Source of the DNA: Amycolatopsis granulosa
GTDB taxonomy: Bacteria > Actinomycetota > Actinomycetes > Mycobacteriales > Pseudonocardiaceae
Direction: 5' to 3'
Assembly (NCBI RefSeq): GCF_011758745.1
Contig: NZ_JAANOV010000001.1
Location: 4,340,001 to 4,404,000 of the forward strand
Length of the DNA: 64,000 nucleotides
In this document: positions 46,601 through 53,780 of the stretch, one piece after another
Position numbering within the stretch: the first letter of the stretch is position 1
How the letters are laid out: the number at the start of each line of letters is the position of its first letter
Made by a program: the position numbers and the translations under genes
The notes under the pieces: model-generated
What the model saw: only the letters and a program-made list of their open reading frames with translations
Database searches by the model: none
What the model was told of the DNA's origin: nothing

Positions 46601-47959
46601 GCGATCGTCGAAGGTGCGCAACGGGTTTCCCTGGACACCGGCGGGTGGGAGCTGGTCGACGCGGTGCCGTTCGAGCCGTCGCGCGGTTACCACGCCTCGC
46701 TGATGCGCCGCGGGGACGAGCTCGTGCTGAGCGTCAAGGGCGCGCCGGAGTCGGTGCTGCCGCGCTGCGCTCTCGACGAGGGGCAGCGCAAGAAGCTGAC
46801 CGGCCGGATGAAGAAGCTCACCAAGACGGGACAGCGGGTGCTCGCCGTTGCCGAGTCCGCAGTGGACAGCACCGCTCTCGACGAGGACGCGGTGCGGGAC
46901 CTGCGGTTCACCGGCTTCGTCGCGATCGCCGATCCGGTGCGGGGGAGCGCGGCGGCCGCCGCGGCGGACCTGCGGGCGGCCGGAGTGCAGATCGTGATGA
47001 TCACCGGTGATCACCCGGACACCGGTGAGGCGATCGCGGGCAAGGTCAGCGAGGACGGCGCCGACCTGCACGTGGTGACCGGCGCCGAGCTGGACGCGAT
47101 GGACGACGAGCAGCTGGCGTCCACTTTGGAGACCGTGGACGTGGTCGCCCGGTGCAGCCCGGCGCAGAAGGTGCGGATCATCAAGGCGTACCAGAAGCAC
47201 GGGCACACGGTCGCGATGACCGGGGACGGCGCGAACGACGCGCCCGCGATCCGGCTCGCGGACGTCGGCATCGCGCTGGGCGGCCACGGTGCCCCGGCGG
47301 CGCGTGCCGCGGCCGACCTCGTGGTGACCGACGACCGGCTGGAGACGATCATCGCGGCGCTGGTCGAGGGACGGGCCATGTGGGCGTCGGTGCGGGAGGC
47401 GCTGGCGATCCTGCTCGGCGGGAACCTCGGTGAGATCGGGTTCAGCGTGCTGGGCGCGACGCTGACCGGCCGGTCACCGCTGGGTGCGCGGCAGTTCCTG
47501 CTGGTCAACCTGCTGACCGACCTGGCGCCGGCGCTGGCGATCGCGTTGCGGCGGCCCGAGGACGGCGCCGACCTGTTGCGGGAGGGTCCGGAGAGCTCGC
47601 TCGGCAGGCGCCTGCAGAAGGACATCGGCGTGCGCGCCGGGGTGACGACGCTGGGCGCCACGAGCGCGTGGATGCTGGCCCGCTTCACCGGCCGCAGCCG
47701 CCGGGCGAGCACGGTCGCGCTCGCCGGGCTGGTCGGTACCCAGCTGGGGCAGACCTTGCTGACGGGCGGGCTGAACCCCTCGGTGGTGGCGACGTCGCTG
47801 GGTTCGGTCGCCGTGCTCGCGGCGGTCATCCAGACGCCCGGGGTGAGCCAGTTCTTCGGCTGCACGCCGCTCGGGCCGGTGGGCTGGGGGATGGCGCTGG
47901 GCAGCGCCGGCGCGGCGACGGCGGTGGGTGCGCTGGTCGGCCGGCGGATCGCGGAGTGA
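43658..47959 (+). CDS. Large P-type cation ATPase (CtpI family)
   Basis: 1433 residues. The C-terminal half (from about 640) is a complete P-type ATPase: ADESSLTGESLPV, VPEGLP in the fourth membrane helix, the phosphorylation site CFDKTGTLTEG and TGDGANDAPAIRLADVGIAL, all of the P2-like class. The N-terminal half contains an incomplete, degenerate ATPase copy (LVLDEEAFDTG in place of DKTG, and a decayed hinge region). Architecture and size match mycobacterial CtpI. Probably a metal-ion or lipid-linked exporter; substrate unknown. ATG with GGGAG upstream. It lies inside the GntR-controlled cluster without an operator of its own. Confidence 0.9.
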   Translation: MELLGVRVPGPASVVKGLAGAVLSPLSRSRRRVWSCPGRLHIEAHGVHGPGGEAVAQRIEQALQQHPGVAWARVNAPSSRVIVGVSDPAPDSDELIRLVEEAESAPADLGEQLAEDELHHPADGPRGTRLLPTLAADTLGLGLSLITRLAPWAPIPTEIAALPNVVDLHPRLRQIAAARAGGREKADSATSAFGAFAQGLASGGEGTVVDILQRAEQWREARAHERQWCQAENRLIHGPEDAAAGPVVVERPRELPEGPVEQYEQRILNLGAAAAAVSLPFARPRRAIGIGLATLPKAAEAGRTAFGARLGRVLATQGVLVMDRSVLRHLDAIDTLVLDEEAFDTGHMILGDLVPLGDAGTSEVVERAWQLFDAHTPEKVHSDDGWRLGPLDELGVDEGAHEREQLEKRGAAAVLGLVHEQQLTAVIGLARQVPPGVAAVIAAARRSGIEVISANGGHAAFEADRLMPGGERLVPTVRELQGEGRVVMLVSDDRRALGAADCGIGTQRPGDPPPWGAHLLIGAEIGVAALVVDAIAAAREVNRDSIWLSQGASGVGAVAALQPGRRSPASRAMRAVNLGAAVALTNAHRRAKRLAERDLSLAGDAAPWHLMPVDVVLDRLGTDPDGLSEDDAGKRARARGTGSGGRTSLMQAFINELSNPLTPVLIGGAALSASVGSPVDAALVAGITGVSALVGSIQQVHTEKQLAELLSRSAITTTVVRGGRESVVSADDLVPGDIIRLTSGDVVPADCRLLDGDGVEADESSLTGESLPVAKDPAPVIAADVAERASMLYEGTTIAAGAATGIVVATGVDTEAGRSMAMARENAPITGVETRLAELTSKSMPLAIGSAVAVAGAGLLRRVPLRQSLSAAVNLAVASVPEGLPFLVSAAQLAAARRLAEHNALVRNPRSIEALGRVDVLCFDKTGTLTEGTLTVHEVDDGRKRRTVEELDADTRSVLLTALRATPHADDASDLPHATDRAIVEGAQRVSLDTGGWELVDAVPFEPSRGYHASLMRRGDELVLSVKGAPESVLPRCALDEGQRKKLTGRMKKLTKTGQRVLAVAESAVDSTALDEDAVRDLRFTGFVAIADPVRGSAAAAAADLRAAGVQIVMITGDHPDTGEAIAGKVSEDGADLHVVTGAELDAMDDEQLASTLETVDVVARCSPAQKVRIIKAYQKHGHTVAMTGDGANDAPAIRLADVGIALGGHGAPAARAAADLVVTDDRLETIIAALVEGRAMWASVREALAILLGGNLGEIGFSVLGATLTGRSPLGARQFLLVNLLTDLAPALAIALRRPEDGADLLREGPESSLGRRLQKDIGVRAGVTTLGATSAWMLARFTGRSRRASTVALAGLVGTQLGQTLLTGGLNPSVVATSLGSVAVLAAVIQTPGVSQFFGCTPLGPVGWGMALGSAGAATAVGALVGRRIAE

Positions 47960-47987
47960 TCGGCCGCGTGCCTGAGCTGCCCTGAGC

Positions 47988-48004
47988 CGGTCCGATGTGG
48001 ACCG
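47988..48004. terminator. Small bidirectional hairpin between ctpI-like and gntR
   Basis: CGGTCC-gatgt-GGACCG between two convergent genes. Confidence 0.45.
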
Positions 48005-48026
48005 CGTACCGGGCACGCCGACGTGT

Positions 48027-48692
48027 TCAGGCGTACAGGCTGGTTCCCGGGGCGAGCCGCTGCACCGCGTCCTCCATGTGTGCCTCCAGCAGGGACACCG
48101 CCTGTTCCTCGTCGGCGGCGCCGATCGCTTCCGCGATGCGCTTGTGCTCGGTCACCCGCTCCTCGTTGGTGGCGTACGTCCGGTGCAGCGCGGACAGGCA
48201 CATCCGCGTCTCGATCAGCAGCGTGCGGGCCATCCGGCCGAGCCGCCTGCTGCCGGACGCCGCCACCAGCTCCTCGTGGAAGCGGACGTCGGCCGCGGAC
48301 ACCTCGTCCGCGTCGGCGGCGGAGGCCATGTCCTCGACCGCCTCCAGCAGCCGCGCGGCCACCGATTCCGCTTCGCCGATGCGCAGCACCCGGATCAGCG
48401 CGGCCCGTTCGATCGCGAACCGCGCCGAGTAGATGTCGTGCACGTCGTCGGGTTCCAGGTCGATCACGAACAGTCCGCGGTGCCGCTCGCTGCGCAGCAG
48501 GCCCTCCGACACCAGCCGCTGCATCGCCTCGCGCAGCGGCCCGCGGGACACCTGGAACCGGCCGGCCAGCTCGGTCTCACCCAGCTGCGTGCCGGGCGCG
48601 AACGTGCCGTTCATGATCGCCTCGCGGAGCTGCCGCGCGATGATCGCCGCGGTCGACTCCCGGCTCACCGGTTCGAGCTCGGTCAGGGCCAT
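48027..48692 (-). CDS. GntR/FCD-family transcriptional regulator
   Basis: 221 residues. N-terminal winged helix (AIIARQLREAIMNGTFAPGT, then LAGRFQVSRGPLREAMQRL) and a C-terminal FCD all-helical ligand domain with the metal-site histidines/aspartate (VRFHEELVAASGS, then VTEHKRIAEAI and LEAHMEDA). FCD-type regulators usually sense small organic acids. It starts 3 nt after the stop of an Asp/Glu-racemase-family gene that has the operator in its promoter, so it is co-expressed with that gene and likely recognises GATTGTTGACAATC. TTGT...ACAA is typical of FadR-group GntR sites. Confidence 0.92.
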   Translation of the reverse strand: MALTELEPVSRESTAAIIARQLREAIMNGTFAPGTQLGETELAGRFQVSRGPLREAMQRLVSEGLLRSERHRGLFVIDLEPDDVHDIYSARFAIERAALIRVLRIGEAESVAARLLEAVEDMASAADADEVSAADVRFHEELVAASGSRRLGRMARTLLIETRMCLSALHRTYATNEERVTEHKRIAEAIGAADEEQAVSLLEAHMEDAVQRLAPGTSLYA

Positions 48693-48695
48693 GGC

Positions 48696-49412
48696 TCACC
48701 TGCTTTCCGCGAACAGTCTGCCCAGCTGTTCGCACCGGGGCACCCGGCCGGTCAGCCGGAGCCCTTCCCAGATCGTCACCTGGTTCGCGGTGAGCACGGG
48801 CTTGCCCAGCCGCTCCTCGATCGCGGTCAGCACACCGAGCGTGCGCATCGCGGTGTCGGGCACCAGCACGGCGTCGGCGGCGGGATGGTCGTGTGCGACG
48901 GCCAGCTCGACCACCGCCTCCGGCGTCAGCCGGCCCACCTCGGCGGCGGTGTCGATGCCCTCGCTCGCCATCGCGACCACCTCGATCCCACCCGCGGCGA
49001 GGAACTCCACGAACAGCTTCGCCACGTCGTCCGGGTAGCTCGCGGCCACCGACACCCGCTTCAGGCCGAGTGCCCGCGCGGCCCGGACGAACGCGAACGA
49101 GGTGCTCGACGCGGGCTTGCCCGCGGCCGCCGCCAGCTTCTCCACCTGCTCGTGCGCACCTTGCCAGCGGTACACGAAGCTGCCGCTGGTGCAGGCCCAG
49201 ACCACCGCGTCCGGCTCGTGCCCGGTTAGCAACCGGGCGCCTTCCGCGAGCCGCTGCTCGCTGCCCAGGTCGAGCAGCTCGGGCACGGCGTGCAGGTCGG
49301 TGCCGTAGATGTGCTCGACCGGCAGCGCGATCTTCTCGCCCAGCAGTCCCTCGGCGAAGGGGTAGTCGTCCTCCGCGGCGTGGTCCGGGTAGATGAAGCC
49401 GACGGTCGTCAT
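48696..49412 (-). CDS. Asp/Glu racemase superfamily protein (maleate isomerase/AMDase type), lacking second cysteine
   Basis: 238 residues. First catalytic cysteine in VVWACTSGSFVYRW (about residue 75). At the place where the second cysteine normally stands, the sequence reads VLVPDTAMRTLGVLTAIEE with Asp in the Cys position, while the paralogue 40 nt downstream has SCTNLPT. The enzyme may therefore act as a one-cysteine isomerase or decarboxylase-type protein (as in arylmalonate decarboxylases), or have lost racemase/isomerase activity. ATG with TTGGAGG upstream. Coupled to gntR. Substrate unknown. Confidence 0.87.
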   Translation of the reverse strand: MTTVGFIYPDHAAEDDYPFAEGLLGEKIALPVEHIYGTDLHAVPELLDLGSEQRLAEGARLLTGHEPDAVVWACTSGSFVYRWQGAHEQVEKLAAAAGKPASSTSFAFVRAARALGLKRVSVAASYPDDVAKLFVEFLAAGGIEVVAMASEGIDTAAEVGRLTPEAVVELAVAHDHPAADAVLVPDTAMRTLGVLTAIEERLGKPVLTANQVTIWEGLRLTGRVPRCEQLGRLFAESR

Positions 49413-49426
49413 GCACGAACCTCCAA

Positions 49427-49440
49427 GATTGTTGACAATC
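49427..49440. promoter_or_regulatory. GntR operator (site 2)
   Basis: GATTGTTGACAATC, 15-28 nt before the racemase-family start; on the minus strand a TAGGAT -10 box overlaps its upstream edge. Confidence 0.8.
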
Positions 49441-49454
49441 CTACGGTACGGTGT

Positions 49455-50195
49455 TCAGGACACTTCACGCAGCCACTGGCCCGGCCCGACGATCGGCAGT
49501 TCCATGCGCCGCAGGCACGCCCACATCGTCAGCTGGTTCGCGGTCAGCACCGGTTTGCCCAGCGCGGCCTCCAGCGGTTCGATCACGTCGTAGGTCGGCA
49601 GGTTCGTGCAGCTGACGAAGATGGCCTGCGCGTCGGGATGATCGGCGCCGAGGATCCGTTCGGCGATGGTCCGGTAGCTGACCTTCCAGATCCCGCCGCC
49701 GAGCCCGAGGTGGTCGCTGGAGACGGTGTCCACGTTCAGCTCGGCGAGGAAGTCGTGCAGGCTCCGGGTCAGGTCCGCGTCGTACGGGGTGATCACCGCG
49801 ACCCGCTGGACGTCCAGCAGGTGCAGCACCTCGGCCAGCGCGCCCGAGGTCGTGACCGCGTCCGGCGCGCCGGCGTCGCAGATCGCCTTGCGCAGCGACC
49901 GTTCGTAGTCGACGCCGTTGACGAAGCTGCCCGAGGTGCACAGGTAGGCGACCACCTCCGGCTCGACGTGCAGGACGTCGCGGGTCGCGGCCGCCAGGTG
50001 CTGGTGGTTGCTGACCAGCTGGGCCATCTCCATGCTCACCGGCACCGGCTCGTAGGGGGTGCGGGCCAGGTGCAGCGACACCTCCACCGGGATCCATCGC
50101 CAGAGCTCGCGCTCGAGCGCCAGATCGAAGGGGGCGATGACTCCGATGCCTCGCTGTGCCAGTGGCCCGTCGAAGACAGGGAAGTCGAAATCCAA
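49455..50195 (-). CDS. Asp/Glu racemase superfamily protein (maleate isomerase type), two-cysteine
   Basis: 246 residues. Both catalytic cysteines are present: VVAYLCTSGSFVNGV (about residue 85) and IFVSCTNLPTYDV near 200, followed by PVLTANQLTMWACLR, the maleate cis-trans isomerase / Asp-Glu racemase pattern. TTG start with GGAGG 7 nt upstream. It is closely related to the gene downstream on the same strand, from which it is separated by the second operator. Likely isomerises or racemises a dicarboxylic or amino acid produced in the same regulon. Confidence 0.88.
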   Translation of the reverse strand: MDFDFPVFDGPLAQRGIGVIAPFDLALERELWRWIPVEVSLHLARTPYEPVPVSMEMAQLVSNHQHLAAATRDVLHVEPEVVAYLCTSGSFVNGVDYERSLRKAICDAGAPDAVTTSGALAEVLHLLDVQRVAVITPYDADLTRSLHDFLAELNVDTVSSDHLGLGGGIWKVSYRTIAERILGADHPDAQAIFVSCTNLPTYDVIEPLEAALGKPVLTANQLTMWACLRRMELPIVGPGQWLREVS

Positions 50196-50246
50196 GGCTC
50201 AGCCTCCGAAGGAAGATCTCAAGGAAGCCTCCGGGGTGGCTCCTCG

Positions 50247-50260
50247 GATTGTTGACAATC
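50247..50260. promoter_or_regulatory. GntR operator (site 3)
   Basis: GATTGTTGACAATC midway between the two-cysteine racemase-family gene (minus) and the D-2-hydroxyacid dehydrogenase (plus), so it can control both. Confidence 0.8.
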
Positions 50261-50308
50261 ATACGACCGGCTCCTACCGTGTCAACGGTGATCGGCAAGG
50301 AGAAACCG

Positions 50309-51280
50309 GTGCTGGCGGTGCTCTGCGGTGACGACCAGGCCGGGGACCTCACCGGATCACCGGCCATGCAGGGCATCGAAAAGACGGCCCTGGTGCGTTA
50401 CACCGGTGCCGCCGGGCTCGCGGACGCGCTGCGGGACGCCGATGTCCTTTTTGTCTACGACTTCCTCTCCCGCGCGGTGCCGGACGCCTGGCACGCGGCG
50501 AACCGGTTGCGGTGGCTGCACATCGCCAGCGCCGGCGTCGATCCCGTGATGTTCCCCGGGATGCGGGACAGCGACGTGGTGCTCACCAATTCGCGGGGCG
50601 TGTTCGACGACTCCATCGCCGAGTACGTGCTGGGCGTGGTCCTGTCCTTCGCCAAGGACCTGCACGGCTCGCTCGACCTGCAGCGCGAGCGCCGCTGGCA
50701 GCACCGCGAGACCGAACGGATCGCCGGGCGGGACGTGCTGATCGTCGGCACCGGGCCGATCGGCCGCGCCATCGCGCGGATGCTCCGTGCGGCCGGGATG
50801 CGGGTCGCGGGCGCCGGCCGCCGGGCGCGGACGGGCGACCCCGACTTCGGCACCGTGCACGCCTCCGCCGCGCTGGCCGAGCACCTGCCCGCCTACGACT
50901 ACGTGGTGGCCGTGGCGCCGCTGACCGAACAGACCAAGGGCCTCTTCGACGCCGCCGCCTTCGCCGCCATGAAGCCGTCCGCGCGGTTCGTCAACGTCGG
51001 CCGCGGCGAGCTGGTCGTCACCGGCGACCTCATCGAGGCGCTGCGGTCCGGCGCGATCGCCGGTGCCGCGCTGGACGTGTTCGACACCGAACCGCTGCCG
51101 GCGGAGAGTCCGCTGTGGACAATGCCGGGCGTGTTGATCTCCCCGCACATGTCGGGTGACTTCCTCGGCTGGCGCGATACCCTGATCGAGCTGTTCGCCG
51201 ACAACTTCCACCGCTGGCGGACCGGCACTCCGCTTCGTAATGTCGTGGACAAGCAGCTGGGGTATGTGCCGTCGGAGTAG
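50309..51280 (+). CDS. D-2-hydroxyacid dehydrogenase
   Basis: 323 residues. NAD-binding domain with GTGPIGRAIARML; catalytic Arg in VNVGRGELV, Glu in ALDVFDTEPLP and His in ISPHMSGD near the C-terminus. Family members interconvert 2-oxoacids and D-2-hydroxyacids. GTG start with AAGGAG 6 nt upstream, 48 nt after the operator. Followed 13 nt later by an amidase in the same direction. Probable oxoacid handler in the regulon. Confidence 0.9.
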   Translation: MLAVLCGDDQAGDLTGSPAMQGIEKTALVRYTGAAGLADALRDADVLFVYDFLSRAVPDAWHAANRLRWLHIASAGVDPVMFPGMRDSDVVLTNSRGVFDDSIAEYVLGVVLSFAKDLHGSLDLQRERRWQHRETERIAGRDVLIVGTGPIGRAIARMLRAAGMRVAGAGRRARTGDPDFGTVHASAALAEHLPAYDYVVAVAPLTEQTKGLFDAAAFAAMKPSARFVNVGRGELVVTGDLIEALRSGAIAGAALDVFDTEPLPAESPLWTMPGVLISPHMSGDFLGWRDTLIELFADNFHRWRTGTPLRNVVDKQLGYVPSE

Positions 51281-51293
51281 GTGAGGAGCCACC

Positions 51294-52688
51294 ATGAGCA
51301 CCCTGTTGACGGCGAGTGAGCTGGTCGCCGCGTACTCGACCGGCGAGATCAGCCCGGTCGAGGCGACCGAGGCCGCGCTGCGCTCGATCGAGGAGCGGGA
51401 CGGGGAGTGCAACGCGTTCTGCCTGGTGGACCCGGAGGTCGCGCGCGAGGCCGCGAAGGCGTCGGAGACCCGGTGGCGCGAGGGCAACCCGATCGGCTCG
51501 CTGGACGGGGTGCCGGCCTCGATCAAGGACATGTTCCTGACCCAGGGCTGGCCGACCCTGCGGGGTTCGGCGTGCATCGACCGCGACCAGCCGTGGGAGG
51601 AGGACAGCCCGGTCACCGCGCGGCTGCGGGAGAACGGGCTGGTGCTGCTCGGCAAGACGACCACACCCGAGCTGGGGTGGAAGGGCGTCACGGACAACCC
51701 GCTGACCGGCGTCACCCGCAACCCGTGGGACCCGGCGAAGACACCGGGCGGGTCGAGCGGTGGCAGCGCGGCGGCGGTGGCGGCCGGGATGGGCGAGCTG
51801 TCGGTGGGCACCGACGGTGGCGGGTCCGTGCGGATCCCGGCGTCGTTCTGCGGCATCGTCGGGCTGAAACCGACCTACGGCCGCATCCCGATGTGGCCGG
51901 CCAGCCCGTTCGGCGCGCTGTCGCACGCGGGGTCGATGGCGCGGTCGGTGTCCGATGTGGCGTTGTTGCTGGACGTGCTGGCGTTGCCGGACCACCGCGA
52001 CCCGACGGCGCTGGAGCCGCCGGTCGGCGCGTACCGGGAAGCAGTGCGGCGGGACGTGCGGGGGTTGTACGCGGCGTTCTCCCCGACGCTGGGATGGGCA
52101 CGCGTGGACCCCGAGGTGCGGCGCATCGTCACGTCGGCGGTGGCGGCGCTCGACGAGGCCGGGTTGCGGGTCGAGGAGACGGACCCGGGGTTCGGCGATC
52201 CGCGCGAGGCGTTCGACGTGCTGTGGTCGACCGGCGCGGCCCAGTGGCTGGACACCTTCCCCGCCGGGTCGGACGCGAAGATCGACCCCGGCCTGCGGCG
52301 GTTGTGGGAGCAGGGCAAGACGTACTCGGCGTCGGACTACCTGGCGGCCAGCGCGGAGCGCGCGTCGCTGGGCATCCGAATGGGCGAGTTCCACACCCGC
52401 TTCGACGTGCTCATCACCCCGACGGTGGCCGTCCAGCCGTTCGACGCGGGCTTCGACGTCCCGCCGGGCAGCGGGATGAGCGGCTGGCCGGAGTGGACGC
52501 CCTTCACCTACCCGTTCAACATGACCCAGCAGCCGGCGATCAGTGTGCCCGCGGGGTTCACCGACGGCGGGTTGCCGGTGGGATTGCAGATCGTCGGCCC
52601 GCGGCATTCCGATGATCTGGTGCTGGCGGTCGCCCGGCTCGTCGAGGAGCTCCTCCCGTGGCCGACCGACCGGCCGGCAGGCCGCTGA
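51294..52688 (+). CDS. Amidase (amidase-signature family)
   Basis: 464 residues. Ser-cisSer-Lys triad pieces are visible: SIKD (Lys, about residue 78), GGSSGGSAAAVAAGMG (about 150) and TDGGGSVRIPASFCG (about 175). Hydrolyses an amide or related bond; substrate specificity is not predictable. ATG with GAGGAG upstream. It belongs to the operon starting with the hydroxyacid dehydrogenase and may provide the first step by releasing an amine or an acid from an amide substrate for the rest of the pathway. Confidence 0.91.
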   Translation: MSTLLTASELVAAYSTGEISPVEATEAALRSIEERDGECNAFCLVDPEVAREAAKASETRWREGNPIGSLDGVPASIKDMFLTQGWPTLRGSACIDRDQPWEEDSPVTARLRENGLVLLGKTTTPELGWKGVTDNPLTGVTRNPWDPAKTPGGSSGGSAAAVAAGMGELSVGTDGGGSVRIPASFCGIVGLKPTYGRIPMWPASPFGALSHAGSMARSVSDVALLLDVLALPDHRDPTALEPPVGAYREAVRRDVRGLYAAFSPTLGWARVDPEVRRIVTSAVAALDEAGLRVEETDPGFGDPREAFDVLWSTGAAQWLDTFPAGSDAKIDPGLRRLWEQGKTYSASDYLAASAERASLGIRMGEFHTRFDVLITPTVAVQPFDAGFDVPPGSGMSGWPEWTPFTYPFNMTQQPAISVPAGFTDGGLPVGLQIVGPRHSDDLVLAVARLVEELLPWPTDRPAGR

Positions 52689-52763
52689 CCGGCCGGTCCA
52701 CGAGGGCTGTGGCACCAGCCACCCCACCCTGCGTTCCGGCCCCCGCTGTGTTGTTCTGGGGGC

Positions 52764-53738
52764 ATGCGCAGAACGACTTTGGGCAAGAGCGGACTGGACG
52801 TCTCCCGGATCTCGTTCGGGACCTGGCAGCTCGGCGGTGACTGGGGCTCCTTCGACGAGGACGCCGCCATCCAGGCCATCCGGCACGCGCGTGAGCTGGG
52901 TGTCAACTTCTTCGACACCGCCCAGGCGTACGGCTTCGGCAAGTCCGAGGCCATCCTCGGCCGTGCCCTGCGTGATGAGCTGAGGCGCGACCGCGACAGC
53001 CTGGTGATCGCCACCAAGGGCGGGATCAACCCGGGCAGCGACCGGCCCCGCGACGCGCGCCGTGACTGGCTGCGCAAGGGCGTCGAGGAGAGCCTGCGTC
53101 ACCTGGACCTCGACCACATCGACCTGTACCAGGTGCACTGGCCCGACCCGGACACCCCGGCGGAGGAAACCGCGGCAGCGCTGCAGGAACTCGTCGACGA
53201 GGGCAAGATCCGGCACGTCGGTGTCTCCAACTACGACACCGAGCAGCTCGCCGCGTTCGACCGGACCCGTCCGGTGGAGACCCTGCAGCCGCCGTACCAC
53301 CTGTTCCGCCGCGCGATCGAGCAGGACCCGCTGCCGTACTGCCGCGAGCACGACATCGGCGTCCTCGTCTACAGCCCGCTCGGCAGCGGCTTGCTCACCG
53401 GCGCGCTCACCCCGCACACCACGTTCGAGGACGGTGACTGGCGGGCGCACTCCAGCGCCTTCCAGGGTACGAACCTGCAGAAGAACCTCGAGGTCGTCGA
53501 GCAGCTGAAGAACCTCGCGGCCGAGAAGGGCGCCACCGTGAGCCAGCTCGCCATCGCCTGGACGCTGCACCAGCCGGGCGTCCACGTGGCGATCGTCGGC
53601 GCGCGCCGGGCGAAGAACATCGAGGACAGCGTTGCCGCCGCGGACCTCGATCTCACGCCCGAGGACCTGACCCGCATCGAGGAGATCACCTCGTACGGCA
53701 TCCAGGTCGAGGGTGCCAGCCCGGAGGGCGTCGCCTGA
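52764..53738 (+). CDS. Aldo/keto reductase
   Basis: 324 residues. Catalytic tetrad segments FFDTAQAYGFGKSE (Asp, Tyr), ATKGG (Lys) and DLYQVHWPDPDT (His) in a TIM barrel, plus a C-terminal NADPH-binding region (IVGARRAKNIEDS). ATG with GGGGGC only, so translation may rely on a weak site or a leaderless transcript. 75 nt after the amidase; no GntR site precedes it, so membership in the regulon is uncertain. Confidence 0.88.
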   Translation: MRRTTLGKSGLDVSRISFGTWQLGGDWGSFDEDAAIQAIRHARELGVNFFDTAQAYGFGKSEAILGRALRDELRRDRDSLVIATKGGINPGSDRPRDARRDWLRKGVEESLRHLDLDHIDLYQVHWPDPDTPAEETAAALQELVDEGKIRHVGVSNYDTEQLAAFDRTRPVETLQPPYHLFRRAIEQDPLPYCREHDIGVLVYSPLGSGLLTGALTPHTTFEDGDWRAHSSAFQGTNLQKNLEVVEQLKNLAAEKGATVSQLAIAWTLHQPGVHVAIVGARRAKNIEDSVAAADLDLTPEDLTRIEEITSYGIQVEGASPEGVA

Positions 53739-53748
53739 GCACGGCGCC

Positions 53749-53780
53749 GACCGGACGGCGGGCGGTGGGGCCGTCCGGTC
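53749..53780. terminator. Bidirectional terminator
   Basis: Perfect 10-bp stem GACCGGACGG / CCGTCCGGTC, 12-nt loop, between the aldo/keto reductase and the convergent wax-ester synthase gene, overlapping the latter's stop. Confidence 0.75.
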
